A stretch of 64,000 nucleotides of DNA from Faecalibacterium prausnitzii (GTDB lineage: Bacteria; Bacillota; Clostridia; Oscillospirales; Ruminococcaceae), in assembly GCF_003324185.1 (NCBI RefSeq), contig NZ_PXUP01000010.1:53153-117152 (forward strand). The letters run 5' to 3'. Below, one piece after another: positions 37,228 to 45,861 of the stretch. The position numbers and the translations under genes are program-made. The stretch's first letter is position 1; the number at the start of each line of letters is the position of its first letter. Under the pieces are notes generated by a model, which was not told the DNA's origin, did no database searches, and worked only from the letters and a program-made list of their open reading frames with translations.

Positions 37228-39045
37228 ATGAGCAAAGTGATCGGCATTGATCTTGGTACGACCAATTCCTGTGTGGCGGTGGTGGAGGGCGGCAAGCCCG
37301 TGGTCATCACCAACGCAGAGGGCGAGCGCACCACCCCCAGCGTGGTGGCCTTTACCAAGGACGGCGAGCGTCTGGTGGGCGGCGCGGCCAAGCGCCAGAT
37401 CGCCACGAATTCCGGGCGCACGATCTCCAGCATCAAGCGGTACATGGGTTCGGACTACCGGGCGCATATTGACGGCAAGGACCTTGCCCCGCAGGAGATC
37501 AGCGCCATGATCCTTGCCAAGATCCGCCGGGACGCCGAGAGCTATCTGGGCGAGCCTGTCACCGAAGCCGTCATCACCGTGCCCGCCTATTTTGATGACA
37601 GCCAGCGCAAGGCCACGCAGGATGCAGGCCGCATTGCGGGGCTGAACGTGCTGCGCATCATCAACGAGCCCACCGCCGCCGCGGTAGCCTACGGTCTGGA
37701 CAACGAAGCCGCGCAGAAGATCCTTGTCTACGACCTTGGCGGCGGCACCTTTGACGTGTCCATCATCGAGATCGAGGACGGCACCTTTACGGTGCTGGCC
37801 ACCGGCGGCGACACCCATCTGGGCGGCGACGACTTTGACCAGCGCATCGTGGAGTACGCGGTGGCAGAGTTCAAAAAGTCTGACCGCATCGACCTGACCC
37901 GCGACCCTGCCGCCATGGGACGGCTGAAGGAGGAAGCGGAAAAGGCCAAGAAGGAGCTTTCCAGTGCGCCCTCTGCCCAGCTGAACCTGCCCTTTATCGC
38001 GGTGGGCAAGGACGGGCCGCACCACTTGGATATCGCGTTGTCCCGCCCGCAATTCGAGATGATGACCGGCGATCTGCTGTCCCGCACCGTGCCCCCGGTG
38101 CAGAACGCCTTGCGGGATGCCGGCATCTCTGCCAGCCAGCTGGGCAAGGTGCTGCTGGTGGGCGGCAGCACCCGGATGCCCGCCGTGGAGCGGCAGGTGC
38201 GGGAGCTGCTGGGTAAGGAGCCCAGCCACAGCCTGAACCCGGACGAGTGCGTCGCCATGGGTGCAGCGGTGCAGGGTGCACTGCTGCAGGGCGGCGGCAA
38301 GTTGGCGGGTGCCACCGGCGCGGCAGCGCAGGGGCTGGTGCTGATGGACGTGACCCCGCTGACCTTGTCCATCGAGACGCTGGGCGGCGTGGCCACCCCG
38401 CTGATCACCCGCAACAGCATGATCCCCACCCGCAAGAGCCAGATCTTTACCACCGCCCGTCCCATGCAGACCAGCGTGGAGATCAACGTTCTGCAGGGTG
38501 AGCGCCATTTTGCGCGGGATAACAAGTCTTTGGGTAAGTTCAAGCTGAACGGCATCCGGGCAAGCTTTTCGTCCAAGCCCCAGATCGAGGTCACCTTTGA
38601 TATCGATGTGAACGGCGTGGTGAAGGTATCTGCAAAAGACCTTGCCACCGGGCGGGAGCAGAACATCACCATCACCGGCAGCACCAACCTTTCCGAAAAC
38701 GAGATCCAGCGCGCCATGGCAGACGCCGCCGCTTACGAGGCTGAGGACAGCCGCCGCAAGGAGCGCTTGGACCTGCACAATCAGGCCGAGGTGCTGGCCT
38801 ACAAGGTAGACGAGGCGCTTTCCAAGTGCAAAAAGGAGTTGGACAAGGACGAAAAGGCCCGCGTGAAGGCCGACCTTGCCAACCTGCGCCACTGCCTGCG
38901 CAAGGATAAACCCGAAAAGATGAACGAGACCGAGGAAGCCGCCCTGCGGCAGGCCAAGAGCCAGCTGGAAGCCTCGGCCAACCACCTGATGCTGTTGTAC
39001 TCTGCCGAGCAGACCCCCGGCGATGGAACGGACAGCACACTGTAA
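37228..39045 (+). CDS. dnaK: Hsp70 chaperone DnaK
   Basis: DnaK binds exposed hydrophobic peptides in an ATP-driven cycle. The 605-residue protein has [51 protein letters not shown] and [12 protein letters not shown] in the ATPase domain. A normal substrate domain follows (LIPRNSMIP-like [13 protein letters not shown]) and a helical lid. The C-terminus ends GDGTDSTL without the EEVK-type tail of main bacterial DnaKs. No hrcA, grpE or dnaJ and no CIRCE element are adjacent, so it could be the only DnaK in an atypical place or a second paralogue. GAGGAAACAG precedes the ATG. Confidence 0.93.
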   Translation: MSKVIGIDLGTTNSCVAVVEGGKPVVITNAEGERTTPSVVAFTKDGERLVGGAAKRQIATNSGRTISSIKRYMGSDYRAHIDGKDLAPQEISAMILAKIRRDAESYLGEPVTEAVITVPAYFDDSQRKATQDAGRIAGLNVLRIINEPTAAAVAYGLDNEAAQKILVYDLGGGTFDVSIIEIEDGTFTVLATGGDTHLGGDDFDQRIVEYAVAEFKKSDRIDLTRDPAAMGRLKEEAEKAKKELSSAPSAQLNLPFIAVGKDGPHHLDIALSRPQFEMMTGDLLSRTVPPVQNALRDAGISASQLGKVLLVGGSTRMPAVERQVRELLGKEPSHSLNPDECVAMGAAVQGALLQGGGKLAGATGAAAQGLVLMDVTPLTLSIETLGGVATPLITRNSMIPTRKSQIFTTARPMQTSVEINVLQGERHFARDNKSLGKFKLNGIRASFSSKPQIEVTFDIDVNGVVKVSAKDLATGREQNITITGSTNLSENEIQRAMADAAAYEAEDSRRKERLDLHNQAEVLAYKVDEALSKCKKELDKDEKARVKADLANLRHCLRKDKPEKMNETEEAALRQAKSQLEASANHLMLLYSAEQTPGDGTDSTL

Positions 39046-39066
39046 TATTTATAACATAAGGTTTGT

Positions 39067-39103
39067 GGGCTGCTGCACCCGCCCGGCGCAGCAGCCCTTT
39101 TTT
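39067..39103 (+). terminator. Terminator of dnaK
   Basis: GGGCTGCTGC pairs with GCAGCAGCCC (39088-39097), followed by TTTTTTG. Confidence 0.85.
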
Positions 39104-39125
39104 GAAGAAAGAGAAGGAAACAGTT

Positions 39126-39353
39126 ATGAAGGAACTGCAATATCCGGTGCGCCCCGGGCGCTACCGCCACTTTAAAGGCAACGAATATCAGGTGCTGGGC
39201 GTGGCACGCCACAGCGAGACCGAGGAGGAAATGGTGGTGTACCGCGCCCTGTACGGCGAGGGCGGGCTGTGGGTGCGCCCCGCCGCCATGTGGCTGGAAA
39301 CCGTGACCCGGGACGGCGTTACCCAGCCCCGCTTTACCTATATCGGGGAGTGA
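39126..39353 (+). CDS. DUF1653 domain protein
   Basis: The 75-residue protein matches DUF1653: RPGRYRHFKGNEYQVLGVARHSETEEEMVVYRALYG followed by LWVRPAAMWLETV (shown in two parts of one continuous stretch). The family is a small beta-rich domain of unknown function, found alone or fused to other proteins. GAGAAGGAAACAG precedes the ATG. Only the dnaK terminator separates it from dnaK, so it may be expressed by read-through or its own promoter. Confidence 0.82.
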   Translation: MKELQYPVRPGRYRHFKGNEYQVLGVARHSETEEEMVVYRALYGEGGLWVRPAAMWLETVTRDGVTQPRFTYIGE

Positions 39354-39441
39354 TGCGCCCGGCTTGAATCCCGTTATTGACCCTAGGATTATTTTGCGGT
39401 AAAATGTGAGTATGATACCAAATAACAAAGGAGGTTTTCGT

Positions 39442-40470
39442 ATGAAGGCCAAACGATGGATCTCGCTCCTGCTCGCAGTCAGCATGATGCTTGGTGTACT
39501 GGCAATGCCTGCTTCGGCGGCAGCTCAGCAGCCGGAAAGCACCGCTGTTGTCAGCGAGGAACTGCCCGATGCCGCAGCGCTGAGCGCGGCAGAGGATGAA
39601 AATGATATTGTCAACATCCGCATCCGGGCGACCGGAAACCTTGTCTATGGTTCCGATTATAAGCTGGAGGTGGAGACCCGGCCCGAAAACACCCAGTATA
39701 TTGCCGTGGTGCTGGGCACCAGCGGCGAAGCCTACGGCTATGTGACCCTGATGATCTCGGATAAGCTGCGCACTTTGCTCAAGCTGATCCCCCTGCCCAA
39801 AAAGATGTCCCAGACCCCGGACCAGGCCGAGGAATTCAATGTATACAGCTACCTCAAGCAGCTGATCGACGGCAACGATGTCGGCGTGCTGCTGCGGGTG
39901 GCGGACGAAGTAGTGTCGGTGATGGACACCGTCAGCTTCTTTGTCCCGGCCAGCTACCTGACCACGGTGAAGAATGTTTCCAACGGCATGAAGCTGGCGC
40001 TGAGCCTGATCCGCAAGTATCTGCCCGAGGGTGCGCTGAGCCGCATCTATCTGGACGAGCAGCCCAAGGACAGCGGCAAGTACTTTGCCGGTGCCATCGC
40101 GCTGGAAAGCAGCGATATCAACGCCGCCGGGTTTGCCATGTTCAAGATCAAGCCCAAGACCGAAAACGTCAGCCTGAGCTGGGCAGCCGATGCCCCGGCC
40201 AGCATGACCGTCTCTCAGCTGCAAAGCGCTGATCTGACCGCCAAGGTGATCTCGGACGGACAGGTGGCTGAAAACGGCAAGGTGAGCTACACCTACAAGA
40301 AAAAGACCTTCCTGTGCTTCAGCAGCAAAATAAACGGCGTGCCCACCGAGCCCGGCACCTACACCCAGACCGCCAAGGCGGGGGGCAACTACTCCTGCAG
40401 TACCATCAGCCGCACCATTACGGTGACTGCTGACCCGCAGCCTGCTGCCGCAGAGCAGCCCGCGGCATAA
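39442..40470 (+). CDS. Secreted protein of unknown function
   Basis: I do not recognise this 342-residue protein. It has a clear Sec signal peptide (MKAKRW, a hydrophobic core, then MPASA with cleavage near residue 26). A region with predicted helices and beta-strands follows (LVYGSDYKLEVETRPENTQY). An Ig-like C-terminal part has the wording GVPTEPGTYTQTAKAGGNY, as in bacterial MBG/YDG-type repeats. It ends in a Pro/Ala-rich tail. AAAGGAGG fixes the start. There is no sortase motif or lipobox, so release to the medium is likely. Confidence 0.7.
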   Translation: MKAKRWISLLLAVSMMLGVLAMPASAAAQQPESTAVVSEELPDAAALSAAEDENDIVNIRIRATGNLVYGSDYKLEVETRPENTQYIAVVLGTSGEAYGYVTLMISDKLRTLLKLIPLPKKMSQTPDQAEEFNVYSYLKQLIDGNDVGVLLRVADEVVSVMDTVSFFVPASYLTTVKNVSNGMKLALSLIRKYLPEGALSRIYLDEQPKDSGKYFAGAIALESSDINAAGFAMFKIKPKTENVSLSWAADAPASMTVSQLQSADLTAKVISDGQVAENGKVSYTYKKKTFLCFSSKINGVPTEPGTYTQTAKAGGNYSCSTISRTITVTADPQPAAAEQPAA

Positions 40471-40495
40471 GCATCTTTATAGCACATAAACCGGC

Positions 40496-40567
40496 AGAAA
40501 ATTATTTTTGAATTGGACGATCCCGGAAAGTCTGCGGACTTTCCGGGATCGTTTTTTCACGAGAGAG
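40496..40567 (-). repeat. Dispersed hairpin repeat C, copy 5 (inverted, partial)
   Basis: On the minus strand: CTCGTGAAAAAAC, then a perfect 13-bp stem GATCCCGGAAAGT/ACTTTCCGGGATC with CCGCAG in the loop, then CAAAAATAATTTT. The outer palindrome of the full copies is missing. On the plus strand it ends GTTTTTTC and can terminate the secreted-protein gene. Confidence 0.7.
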
Positions 40568-40690
40568 GCTACTTTTTATTTTCTATAAAAGGGGTTGCTT
40601 TACTCTTGCAAATCGCCGCACGATACGCTATTATAAAAATAAAAGAACCCCTTGCGGTAAAAAAAGGGGATAAGAAGGAGCGGTTTATCT

Positions 40691-41140
40691 ATGGAAGAGA
40701 AAAAAAGCGGCATCAAAAAGTTCTTTGAAGAGTTCAAAGCGTTTGCCATGCGCGGCAACGTGCTGGACATGGCAGTGGGCGTTGTCATCGGCGGTGCCTT
40801 CACCGCCATCGTCACCGCGCTGGTGGAGGACATCATCAACCCGCTGATCGGCCTGTTCTTCAAGGCGGATTTTTCCGATGTGGTCATCGGACTGGGCGGC
40901 TCCAGCATCAAGATCGGCGAGTTCGTCAACTCCGTCATCAACTTCCTCATCGTGGCCTTTGTGCTGTTCGTTGTGATCAAGTTTGTCAACTCCCTGCATA
41001 AAAAGCCCGAGGCACCCGTCGCACCGGAGGAGCCCACCACCAAGGTGTGCCCCTACTGCCAGAGCGAGATCTCCATCAAGGCTGTGCGCTGCCCCCACTG
41101 CACCTCCAAGCTGGAGGGCTTTCCCGAAATGAAGGCCTGA
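40691..41140 (+). CDS. mscL: Large-conductance mechanosensitive channel MscL with C-terminal zinc ribbon
   Basis: MscL opens under membrane tension and releases solutes on osmotic downshock. The 149-residue protein has the N-terminal [28 protein letters not shown] helix (continuous over residues 15-42), a periplasmic loop, and the second helix [16 protein letters not shown]. Instead of the usual short amphipathic tail it ends with a zinc ribbon, C120-x2-C123 and C134-x2-C137. The usual length is about 136. AAGAAGGAG precedes the ATG. Confidence 0.93.
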   Translation: MEEKKSGIKKFFEEFKAFAMRGNVLDMAVGVVIGGAFTAIVTALVEDIINPLIGLFFKADFSDVVIGLGGSSIKIGEFVNSVINFLIVAFVLFVVIKFVNSLHKKPEAPVAPEEPTTKVCPYCQSEISIKAVRCPHCTSKLEGFPEMKA

Positions 41141-41164
41141 AGCATTCAGCATTGACATTACAAC

Positions 41165-41215
41165 AAAACCCTCCCCGTCGGGCGCAGTCTTTGCGCTTGC
41201 GGCAGGGAGGGTTTT
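41165..41215 (+). terminator. Terminator of mscL
   Basis: AAAACCCTCCC pairs with GGGAGGGTTTT (41205-41215) around a second small GCGCAG/CTTGCG hairpin. Confidence 0.8.
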
Positions 41216-41291
41216 GCACATTTTGCGGCTTGGTTGTGGAAAAGTGGAACAGGAAGTGAGGTGGGAAAATCAGGGGTTCTTACTTACTGTC

Positions 41292-42839
41292 TTACTGAAC
41301 CTTGGTCAGCTCAGCCAGCTTGTGGTAGATCTCGGTGTTGTCGTATACACCGCCGAACTTCTCGGCACCGACACCCATGGCGTACACGTTGACCATGGCA
41401 CCGGTGTGGGCGTAGGTGGTGTGGTCCATACCTGACTTGTGGTTGATGGTGTGGCAGACAGCCATGCTGAAGGGGATGTAGGTACCGTACAGCTCGTAAT
41501 CCTGCTGGCTCATCTTGCTCTGGCTGGAGGAACCCACCTGCAGGGTGCGCTCGTAGGCCTTGCGCAGGTTCTCCACCTCGTAGTCGGTCAGCAGCAGCTT
41601 GCCTGCGCTGGCGGCAGCGGGGTCGGTGGGCAGGGTCAGGCCAAAGACGTTCTTCACGTCCTGCATGGCAGTCTCAAAGGGGGTCTTGTTGGCAATGTAG
41701 CCCTGCACATAGGTGGAATCGAACTTTGCGTAGGACATCTTCTGGTGTGCCAGATTGGTCAGGAAGGTGTCGTAGTTGGTGGTCTTGTAGCCGATGGCCA
41801 TGCCGCCGGTCTCGTGGTCGGCGGTGACAAGGATCAAAGTCTCGTTGGGGTGGGCATTGTAGAAGTCCACCGCAGCCTGCACCGCGTTGCTCATCTCCAG
41901 CACATCGTGGATGGAAGCAGCGGCATCGTTGGCGTGGCAGGCCCAGTCGATCTTGCCGGACTCGGTCATCAGGAAGAAGCCCTTCTTGTTGTTCAGCAGT
42001 TCAATGCCCTTTTTGACATAGTCGGTCAGCTGCCACTCGCCGTTGGCAGCGTCCATGGCGTAGTTCATGGCCTTGCCATCGCCCAGATTCTCGGCAATGA
42101 TCAGGGTCTTGCCAGCACCGGCGGTCAGGGCAGCGGCACCGGCCTGCGTGGTGACCACGTTGTAACCGGCGTTGGCAGCCACGGTATGGTTGTCGGGGCC
42201 GGTGCCATCGCCGTTCACCTTCTGGAACTCGCCGCCGGCAAAGTACTCAAAGCCGGAGTTTGCCAGCTCCACGCCGATCTCGTAGTAGTTCTTGCGGGTC
42301 TTCTGGTGGGCATAGAAGGCAGCGGGGGTGGCGTGGTCGATGTTCACGGTGGAGATGACGCCCACCTTATAGCCCTTCTGGGCGTGCAGCTTTTCGGCAA
42401 TGGTTTCGTAGGGCACATCGCGGGTCCAGGGGCACATATTGATGACGCCGCTCTCGGTCTTGTGGCCGGTGGCGATGGAGGTTGCGGTGGAAGCAGAGTC
42501 CGGGCAGAAGGAGGTGCTGTCGTAGGTGGTCACGCTGCCCACCTGCGGGAAGCTGGTAAAGCTCAGGTCAGCCTCGGTCACAGCGCCGTTGTTGTCCACA
42601 GTGCCCTTGTAGAAGCGTGCGGACTGGATCTGGGCAGTGCCCATGCCATCGCCGATGAACAGGAAAACGTACTTGGGCTTTTTGAACACGTCCAGCAGAC
42701 CGTTCTCTTCGTCTGCTGCGGCAGAAGCATCCGTCTCGGCGGCGTGAACGGCTACGGGTGCAGCCGACAGCATCCCCACTGCCGATGCCACGGCACCGGC
42801 TTTCAGGAAGCTGCGGCGGGAAATTTTCGCATTCTTCAT
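41292..42839 (-). CDS. phoA: Alkaline phosphatase with twin-arginine signal
   Basis: This 515-residue secreted phosphomonoesterase has a Tat signal: S7-R-R-S-F-L-K13, a hydrophobic core, and AxA cleavage near residue 33 (VHA). Core motifs are FLFIGDGMG (metal ligand), CPDSASTATSIATGHKT with the nucleophile serine, STVNIDHATPAAFYAH, VTADHETGG, and HTGAMVNVYAMG. The ATG at 42839 follows GAGAGGATATCT; in-frame codons upstream lie in the promoter. It is divergent from the HAD phosphatase gene. Export through the TatABC system encoded at 30.5-32.1 kb is expected. Confidence 0.93.
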   Translation of the reverse strand: MKNAKISRRSFLKAGAVASAVGMLSAAPVAVHAAETDASAAADEENGLLDVFKKPKYVFLFIGDGMGTAQIQSARFYKGTVDNNGAVTEADLSFTSFPQVGSVTTYDSTSFCPDSASTATSIATGHKTESGVINMCPWTRDVPYETIAEKLHAQKGYKVGVISTVNIDHATPAAFYAHQKTRKNYYEIGVELANSGFEYFAGGEFQKVNGDGTGPDNHTVAANAGYNVVTTQAGAAALTAGAGKTLIIAENLGDGKAMNYAMDAANGEWQLTDYVKKGIELLNNKKGFFLMTESGKIDWACHANDAAASIHDVLEMSNAVQAAVDFYNAHPNETLILVTADHETGGMAIGYKTTNYDTFLTNLAHQKMSYAKFDSTYVQGYIANKTPFETAMQDVKNVFGLTLPTDPAAASAGKLLLTDYEVENLRKAYERTLQVGSSSQSKMSQQDYELYGTYIPFSMAVCHTINHKSGMDHTTYAHTGAMVNVYAMGVGAEKFGGVYDNTEIYHKLAELTKVQ

Positions 42840-42906
42840 AACAGATATCCTCTCTTTTTTCAGCCCGGCTTGGGGCGGTTCTACTATTTCTTGTGGGAAC
42901 ACCTGT

Positions 42907-42961
42907 ATTGTAGCGCACCGCCCGCAGCGGCGAAACCAGCCCCGTGTAACACTTAGGTAAA
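42907..42961 (-). promoter_or_regulatory. Alkaline phosphatase promoter with possible PhoP boxes
   Basis: On the minus strand TTTCGC and TACAAT (42912-42907) have a 17-base spacer; the weak -35 suggests an activator. Just upstream, TTTACC and GTTACA are spaced by five bases, like the 11-base repeat of Firmicute PhoP boxes (TTAACA-N5-TTAACA). Confidence 0.4.
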
Positions 42962-43148
42962 CCTTTGGCGCACGGAAGAGCGGCGGTGTAAAATGCGGGC
43001 AAAACAGGTAAAATCTGCCTGTAACGCCCGCCGCCGAGGCACTTTTTGCACCGAACCGCCCTGCAAGGGTTGCAAGCAGGGGGCTTTTCATTGTACAATA
43101 GAAAGAGCAAGCTGAGATATACTTCTATAATGAGAGGATCTTTTAAAT

Positions 43149-43970
43149 ATGTCTGATATCAAAGTGCTGGCGCTGGATCTGGATGGCACCCTGACCAACG
43201 ACCAGAAACTCGTCACCCCGCGCACCCGCGCCGCGCTGGACGCCGCCATTGAAAAAGGCGTTACCATCGTGCTGGCGTCCGGTCGGCCCACCGCCGGCAT
43301 CCAGCCGCTTGCTGAGGAGCTGGGGTTGGACAAAAAGGGCGGCTGCATCCTGTCCTACAACGGCGGCAAGATCGTGGACTGCCGCACCGGCGAGACGCTG
43401 GTGGAAAAGACGCTGGACCCCGCCCTTGTACCCGAGCTGTGCGCCTTTGCCGCCGCGCAGGATATTGCCATCCTGACCTATAACCGCGAGGGCATCGTCT
43501 GTGAGCGGGACAAGGACGAGTGGGCCAACAAGGAGTGCTTTACCACCAAGCTGCCCATGATCCATGTGGACGATCTGGCATCCTATGTGAACTACCCCGT
43601 GTGCAAGATGCTTATCACGCTGGACCCCGCCCGCCGGGACGCGGTGTGCGCCGCCGGACAGCAGCAGTTTGCGGGCCGCGCCGACCTGTACCCCTCCAGC
43701 CCCTTCTTTATCGAGGCGGTGCCGCTGGGCGTAGCCAAGGACGGCAGTCTGGCAGAGCTTCTGCGCCGCATGGGGTTGACCCGCGAGAACCTGATGGCCT
43801 GCGGCGATGGCCTGAACGACCGCTCCATGATCGCCTACGCCGGGGTGGGCGTGGCCATGCAGAACGCCGAGCAGCCGGTAAAGGACTGCGCCGACTATGT
43901 GACCACCGCCGACAACAACCACGACGGCGTGGCCGAGGCCGTGGAGAAGTTTATTTTACGAGAGGACTAA
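43149..43970 (+). CDS. Cof-type HAD-IIB family phosphatase
   Basis: The 273-residue protein is a haloacid-dehalogenase phosphatase of the Cof/YidA type, acting on small phosphate esters such as sugar phosphates or flavin precursors. Motif I is LALDLDGTLTND, motif II is VLASGRP, the IIB cap lies between, motif III includes LGVAKDGSLAELLR, and motif IV is CGDGLNDRSMI. A cof/yidA C-terminal block (AVAMQNAEQPVKDCADYVT-like) is present. It lies seven bases before the exonuclease gene and probably shares its transcript. Confidence 0.9.
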   Translation: MSDIKVLALDLDGTLTNDQKLVTPRTRAALDAAIEKGVTIVLASGRPTAGIQPLAEELGLDKKGGCILSYNGGKIVDCRTGETLVEKTLDPALVPELCAFAAAQDIAILTYNREGIVCERDKDEWANKECFTTKLPMIHVDDLASYVNYPVCKMLITLDPARRDAVCAAGQQQFAGRADLYPSSPFFIEAVPLGVAKDGSLAELLRRMGLTRENLMACGDGLNDRSMIAYAGVGVAMQNAEQPVKDCADYVTTADNNHDGVAEAVEKFILRED

Positions 43971-43977
43971 CAAAGCA

Positions 43978-44970
43978 ATGCCGCGTAACTTGGTTTTATT
44001 TGATCTGGAATGGAACATCGGCTACCAGCCGTATACCTTTAACTACCATGGGGTGCAGCAGACCCTGCGGGGCGAGATCGTGGAGATCGGCGCTGTAAAG
44101 ATCGACGAGGATGCCAATGTGCTGGACACCTTTTCCATCCATCTGCGTCCCCGCATCTTCCGCAAATTGCAGCACCATATCGCCAAGGTGACCGGCCTGA
44201 CGCAGGCCGATCTGGACAAGGGCGAGCCCATCGTGCAGGGACTGCGCCGCTTTATGCAGTGGTGCGGCCCGGATGCCGAGTTTGCCGAGTGGGGTCTGGA
44301 TGACGTGCCGGTGCTCAAGCAGAATCTGTTCCTGTGCAACCTGGACGAGTCTAGGCCCACCGTCTGGTACGATTTGCAGCAGGTCTTTCTGCGGGAGCAT
44401 CCCCGCAAGGAGGGCGAGGGCATGACGCTGGAAAGCGTGGTCACCCGCATGGGCATCCCCATGGAGCGCCCTTTCCACGATGCGCTTTCCGATACTCTGT
44501 ACACCGCCGACGTCTGCCGCCTGCTGGATCTGCGCGCCGGGCTTGCCGCCTACCCCACTGAGGACGAGGCGCTGCGCCAGAGCCTGTGCCAGAACCCCGG
44601 CGACTACCGGGACTTTACGGTGTTCCACGGCTATGTGGAGCAGTACGCATGGCGGGCTGAGCCAAAGATCAGCCAGATGCCCTGCCCGGAGTGCGGCACC
44701 ACCCTGCAGCCGGACGAGATTTGGCTGAAAAAGGGCAGCAACAGCTGGTATACCCTGTGCCAGTGCCCCAGCTGCACCGGCAGCGGCAACGCCGCCGGGC
44801 AGGGCGTGTTCCAGCGGTACAAGCTGTCCCGCCGGGACGGCCTGCACTGGAGCTTTGCCCGCTGCGCCCAGATGCCGGATGCCGAAAGCCTTGCCCGCTG
44901 GGAAAAACTGCGCACCGCCCAGCTGGAGCGGATGCGCGCCAAGGCTGAAAAGCAGGCTGCGGAAAAATAA
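43978..44970 (+). CDS. DEDDh 3'-5' exonuclease domain protein with C-terminal zinc-binding region
   Basis: The N-terminal ~180 residues of this 330-residue protein are an RNase T/DnaQ-type exonuclease: motif I FDLEWN, motif II AEWGLDDV, and motif III PFHDALSDTLYTADV with the catalytic H-x4-D. The rest, which begins with a region of unknown fold, holds CPECG and CQCPSC, likely a zinc site, and an Arg/Lys-rich helical end. It could act on DNA or RNA; the family is not specific. The gene closely follows the HAD phosphatase. Confidence 0.83.
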   Translation: MPRNLVLFDLEWNIGYQPYTFNYHGVQQTLRGEIVEIGAVKIDEDANVLDTFSIHLRPRIFRKLQHHIAKVTGLTQADLDKGEPIVQGLRRFMQWCGPDAEFAEWGLDDVPVLKQNLFLCNLDESRPTVWYDLQQVFLREHPRKEGEGMTLESVVTRMGIPMERPFHDALSDTLYTADVCRLLDLRAGLAAYPTEDEALRQSLCQNPGDYRDFTVFHGYVEQYAWRAEPKISQMPCPECGTTLQPDEIWLKKGSNSWYTLCQCPSCTGSGNAAGQGVFQRYKLSRRDGLHWSFARCAQMPDAESLARWEKLRTAQLERMRAKAEKQAAEK

Positions 44971-45064
44971 AGGCAGGAAAATCCTCTTCCGTTTCGTAGT
45001 ATAGATAACAGAGCACAGAACGTGTCGAAAAATGCACACTCTGTTCATGGCTCTGTCATAGAGA

Positions 45065-45742
45065 ATGGATATACTAAGCATGATGCAGCCTGCCCGGGAA
45101 CGTCCCGGCACCGCTGCACAGAAAGGGATCGGACACAGGATGCAAACCGCACTGATGGGCTGGGTGCACCAGCTTGGAACACTGGAATATTGGGAGGCGC
45201 TGCTGGTGGGCTTTGAGGGGCTGGGCCCCCTTGTGCCCATTTTGCTGGCGATGGTGGAGTCCTTTTTTCCGCCGCTGCCGCTGATTGCCATTGTGGCGCT
45301 GAACGTAGCCGCACACGGCGGTCTGCTGGGCTTTTTGTACAGCTGGGCAGGCGTAGCGCTGGGCGGCATCATCATGTTTTTATTCTGGCGGCGGCTCATC
45401 AAGCGCTTTTTCTGGAAAGTAGCCAGCCGCTCCCCTAAGCTGGAAAAGGCACAGCAGTGGGTGAACCGCTTCGATACCTCGTCCCTGTTCATGCTGTCGC
45501 TGCTGCCCTTCACCCCCACCTCCTTCATGCACTTTGCCTTCGGGATGTCGGACTTTGACGAAAGGCGCTACCTGCGCGCTGTCCTTTTGGGCAAGGGGCT
45601 GATGGTGGCCATGATGGCTGTCTTTGGGCAGTCGCTGGTCAGCGCTCTGAAAAACCCGGTCTACCTTGTGCTCGCAGTCCTGCTGTGGGGCGGGATGTAC
45701 TGGGTGAGCAAAAGATTCTGCCGGAAGCATCATCTGGAATAA
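45065..45742 (+). CDS. VTT-domain (DedA/TVP38-like) membrane protein
   Basis: The protein of up to 225 residues has the VTT (SNARE-associated) fold: MVESFFPPLPLIAIVALNVAAHGG, a GGIIMFLFWRRL segment, and the SLLPFTPTSFMHFAFGMS motif that matches the DedA re-entrant loops. DedA-like proteins are undecaprenyl-phosphate or phospholipid flippases by family. The start is uncertain: ATG 45065, 45080 or 45140, and TATACT at 45070-45075 could be a -10 box that rules out the first. A terminator follows. Confidence 0.8.
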   Translation: MDILSMMQPARERPGTAAQKGIGHRMQTALMGWVHQLGTLEYWEALLVGFEGLGPLVPILLAMVESFFPPLPLIAIVALNVAAHGGLLGFLYSWAGVALGGIIMFLFWRRLIKRFFWKVASRSPKLEKAQQWVNRFDTSSLFMLSLLPFTPTSFMHFAFGMSDFDERRYLRAVLLGKGLMVAMMAVFGQSLVSALKNPVYLVLAVLLWGGMYWVSKRFCRKHHLE

Positions 45743-45757
45743 AAGAATAACATTCGG

Positions 45758-45799
45758 GACAGCGGAAGTACCTGCGGGTGCGCCGCTGTCTCTTTTTTT
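45758..45799 (+). terminator. Terminator of the VTT protein gene
   Basis: GACAGCGG pairs with CCGCTGTC (45783-45790), followed by TCTTTTTTT. Confidence 0.85.
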
Positions 45800-45803
45800 G
45801 CAG

Positions 45804-45845
45804 AAAAAAGCCATGGCGGGCAGTCTGCAGACTGCCCGCCATGGC
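45804..45845 (-). terminator. Perfect 36-base palindrome, terminator of the trigger-factor-like gene
   Basis: GCCATGGCGGGCAGTCTG at 45810-45827 pairs with itself in reverse (to 45845), with a TCTGCAGA centre. The minus strand ends TTTTTTC. Confidence 0.85.
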
Positions 45846-45861
45846 ATGAGAACCATCATTT

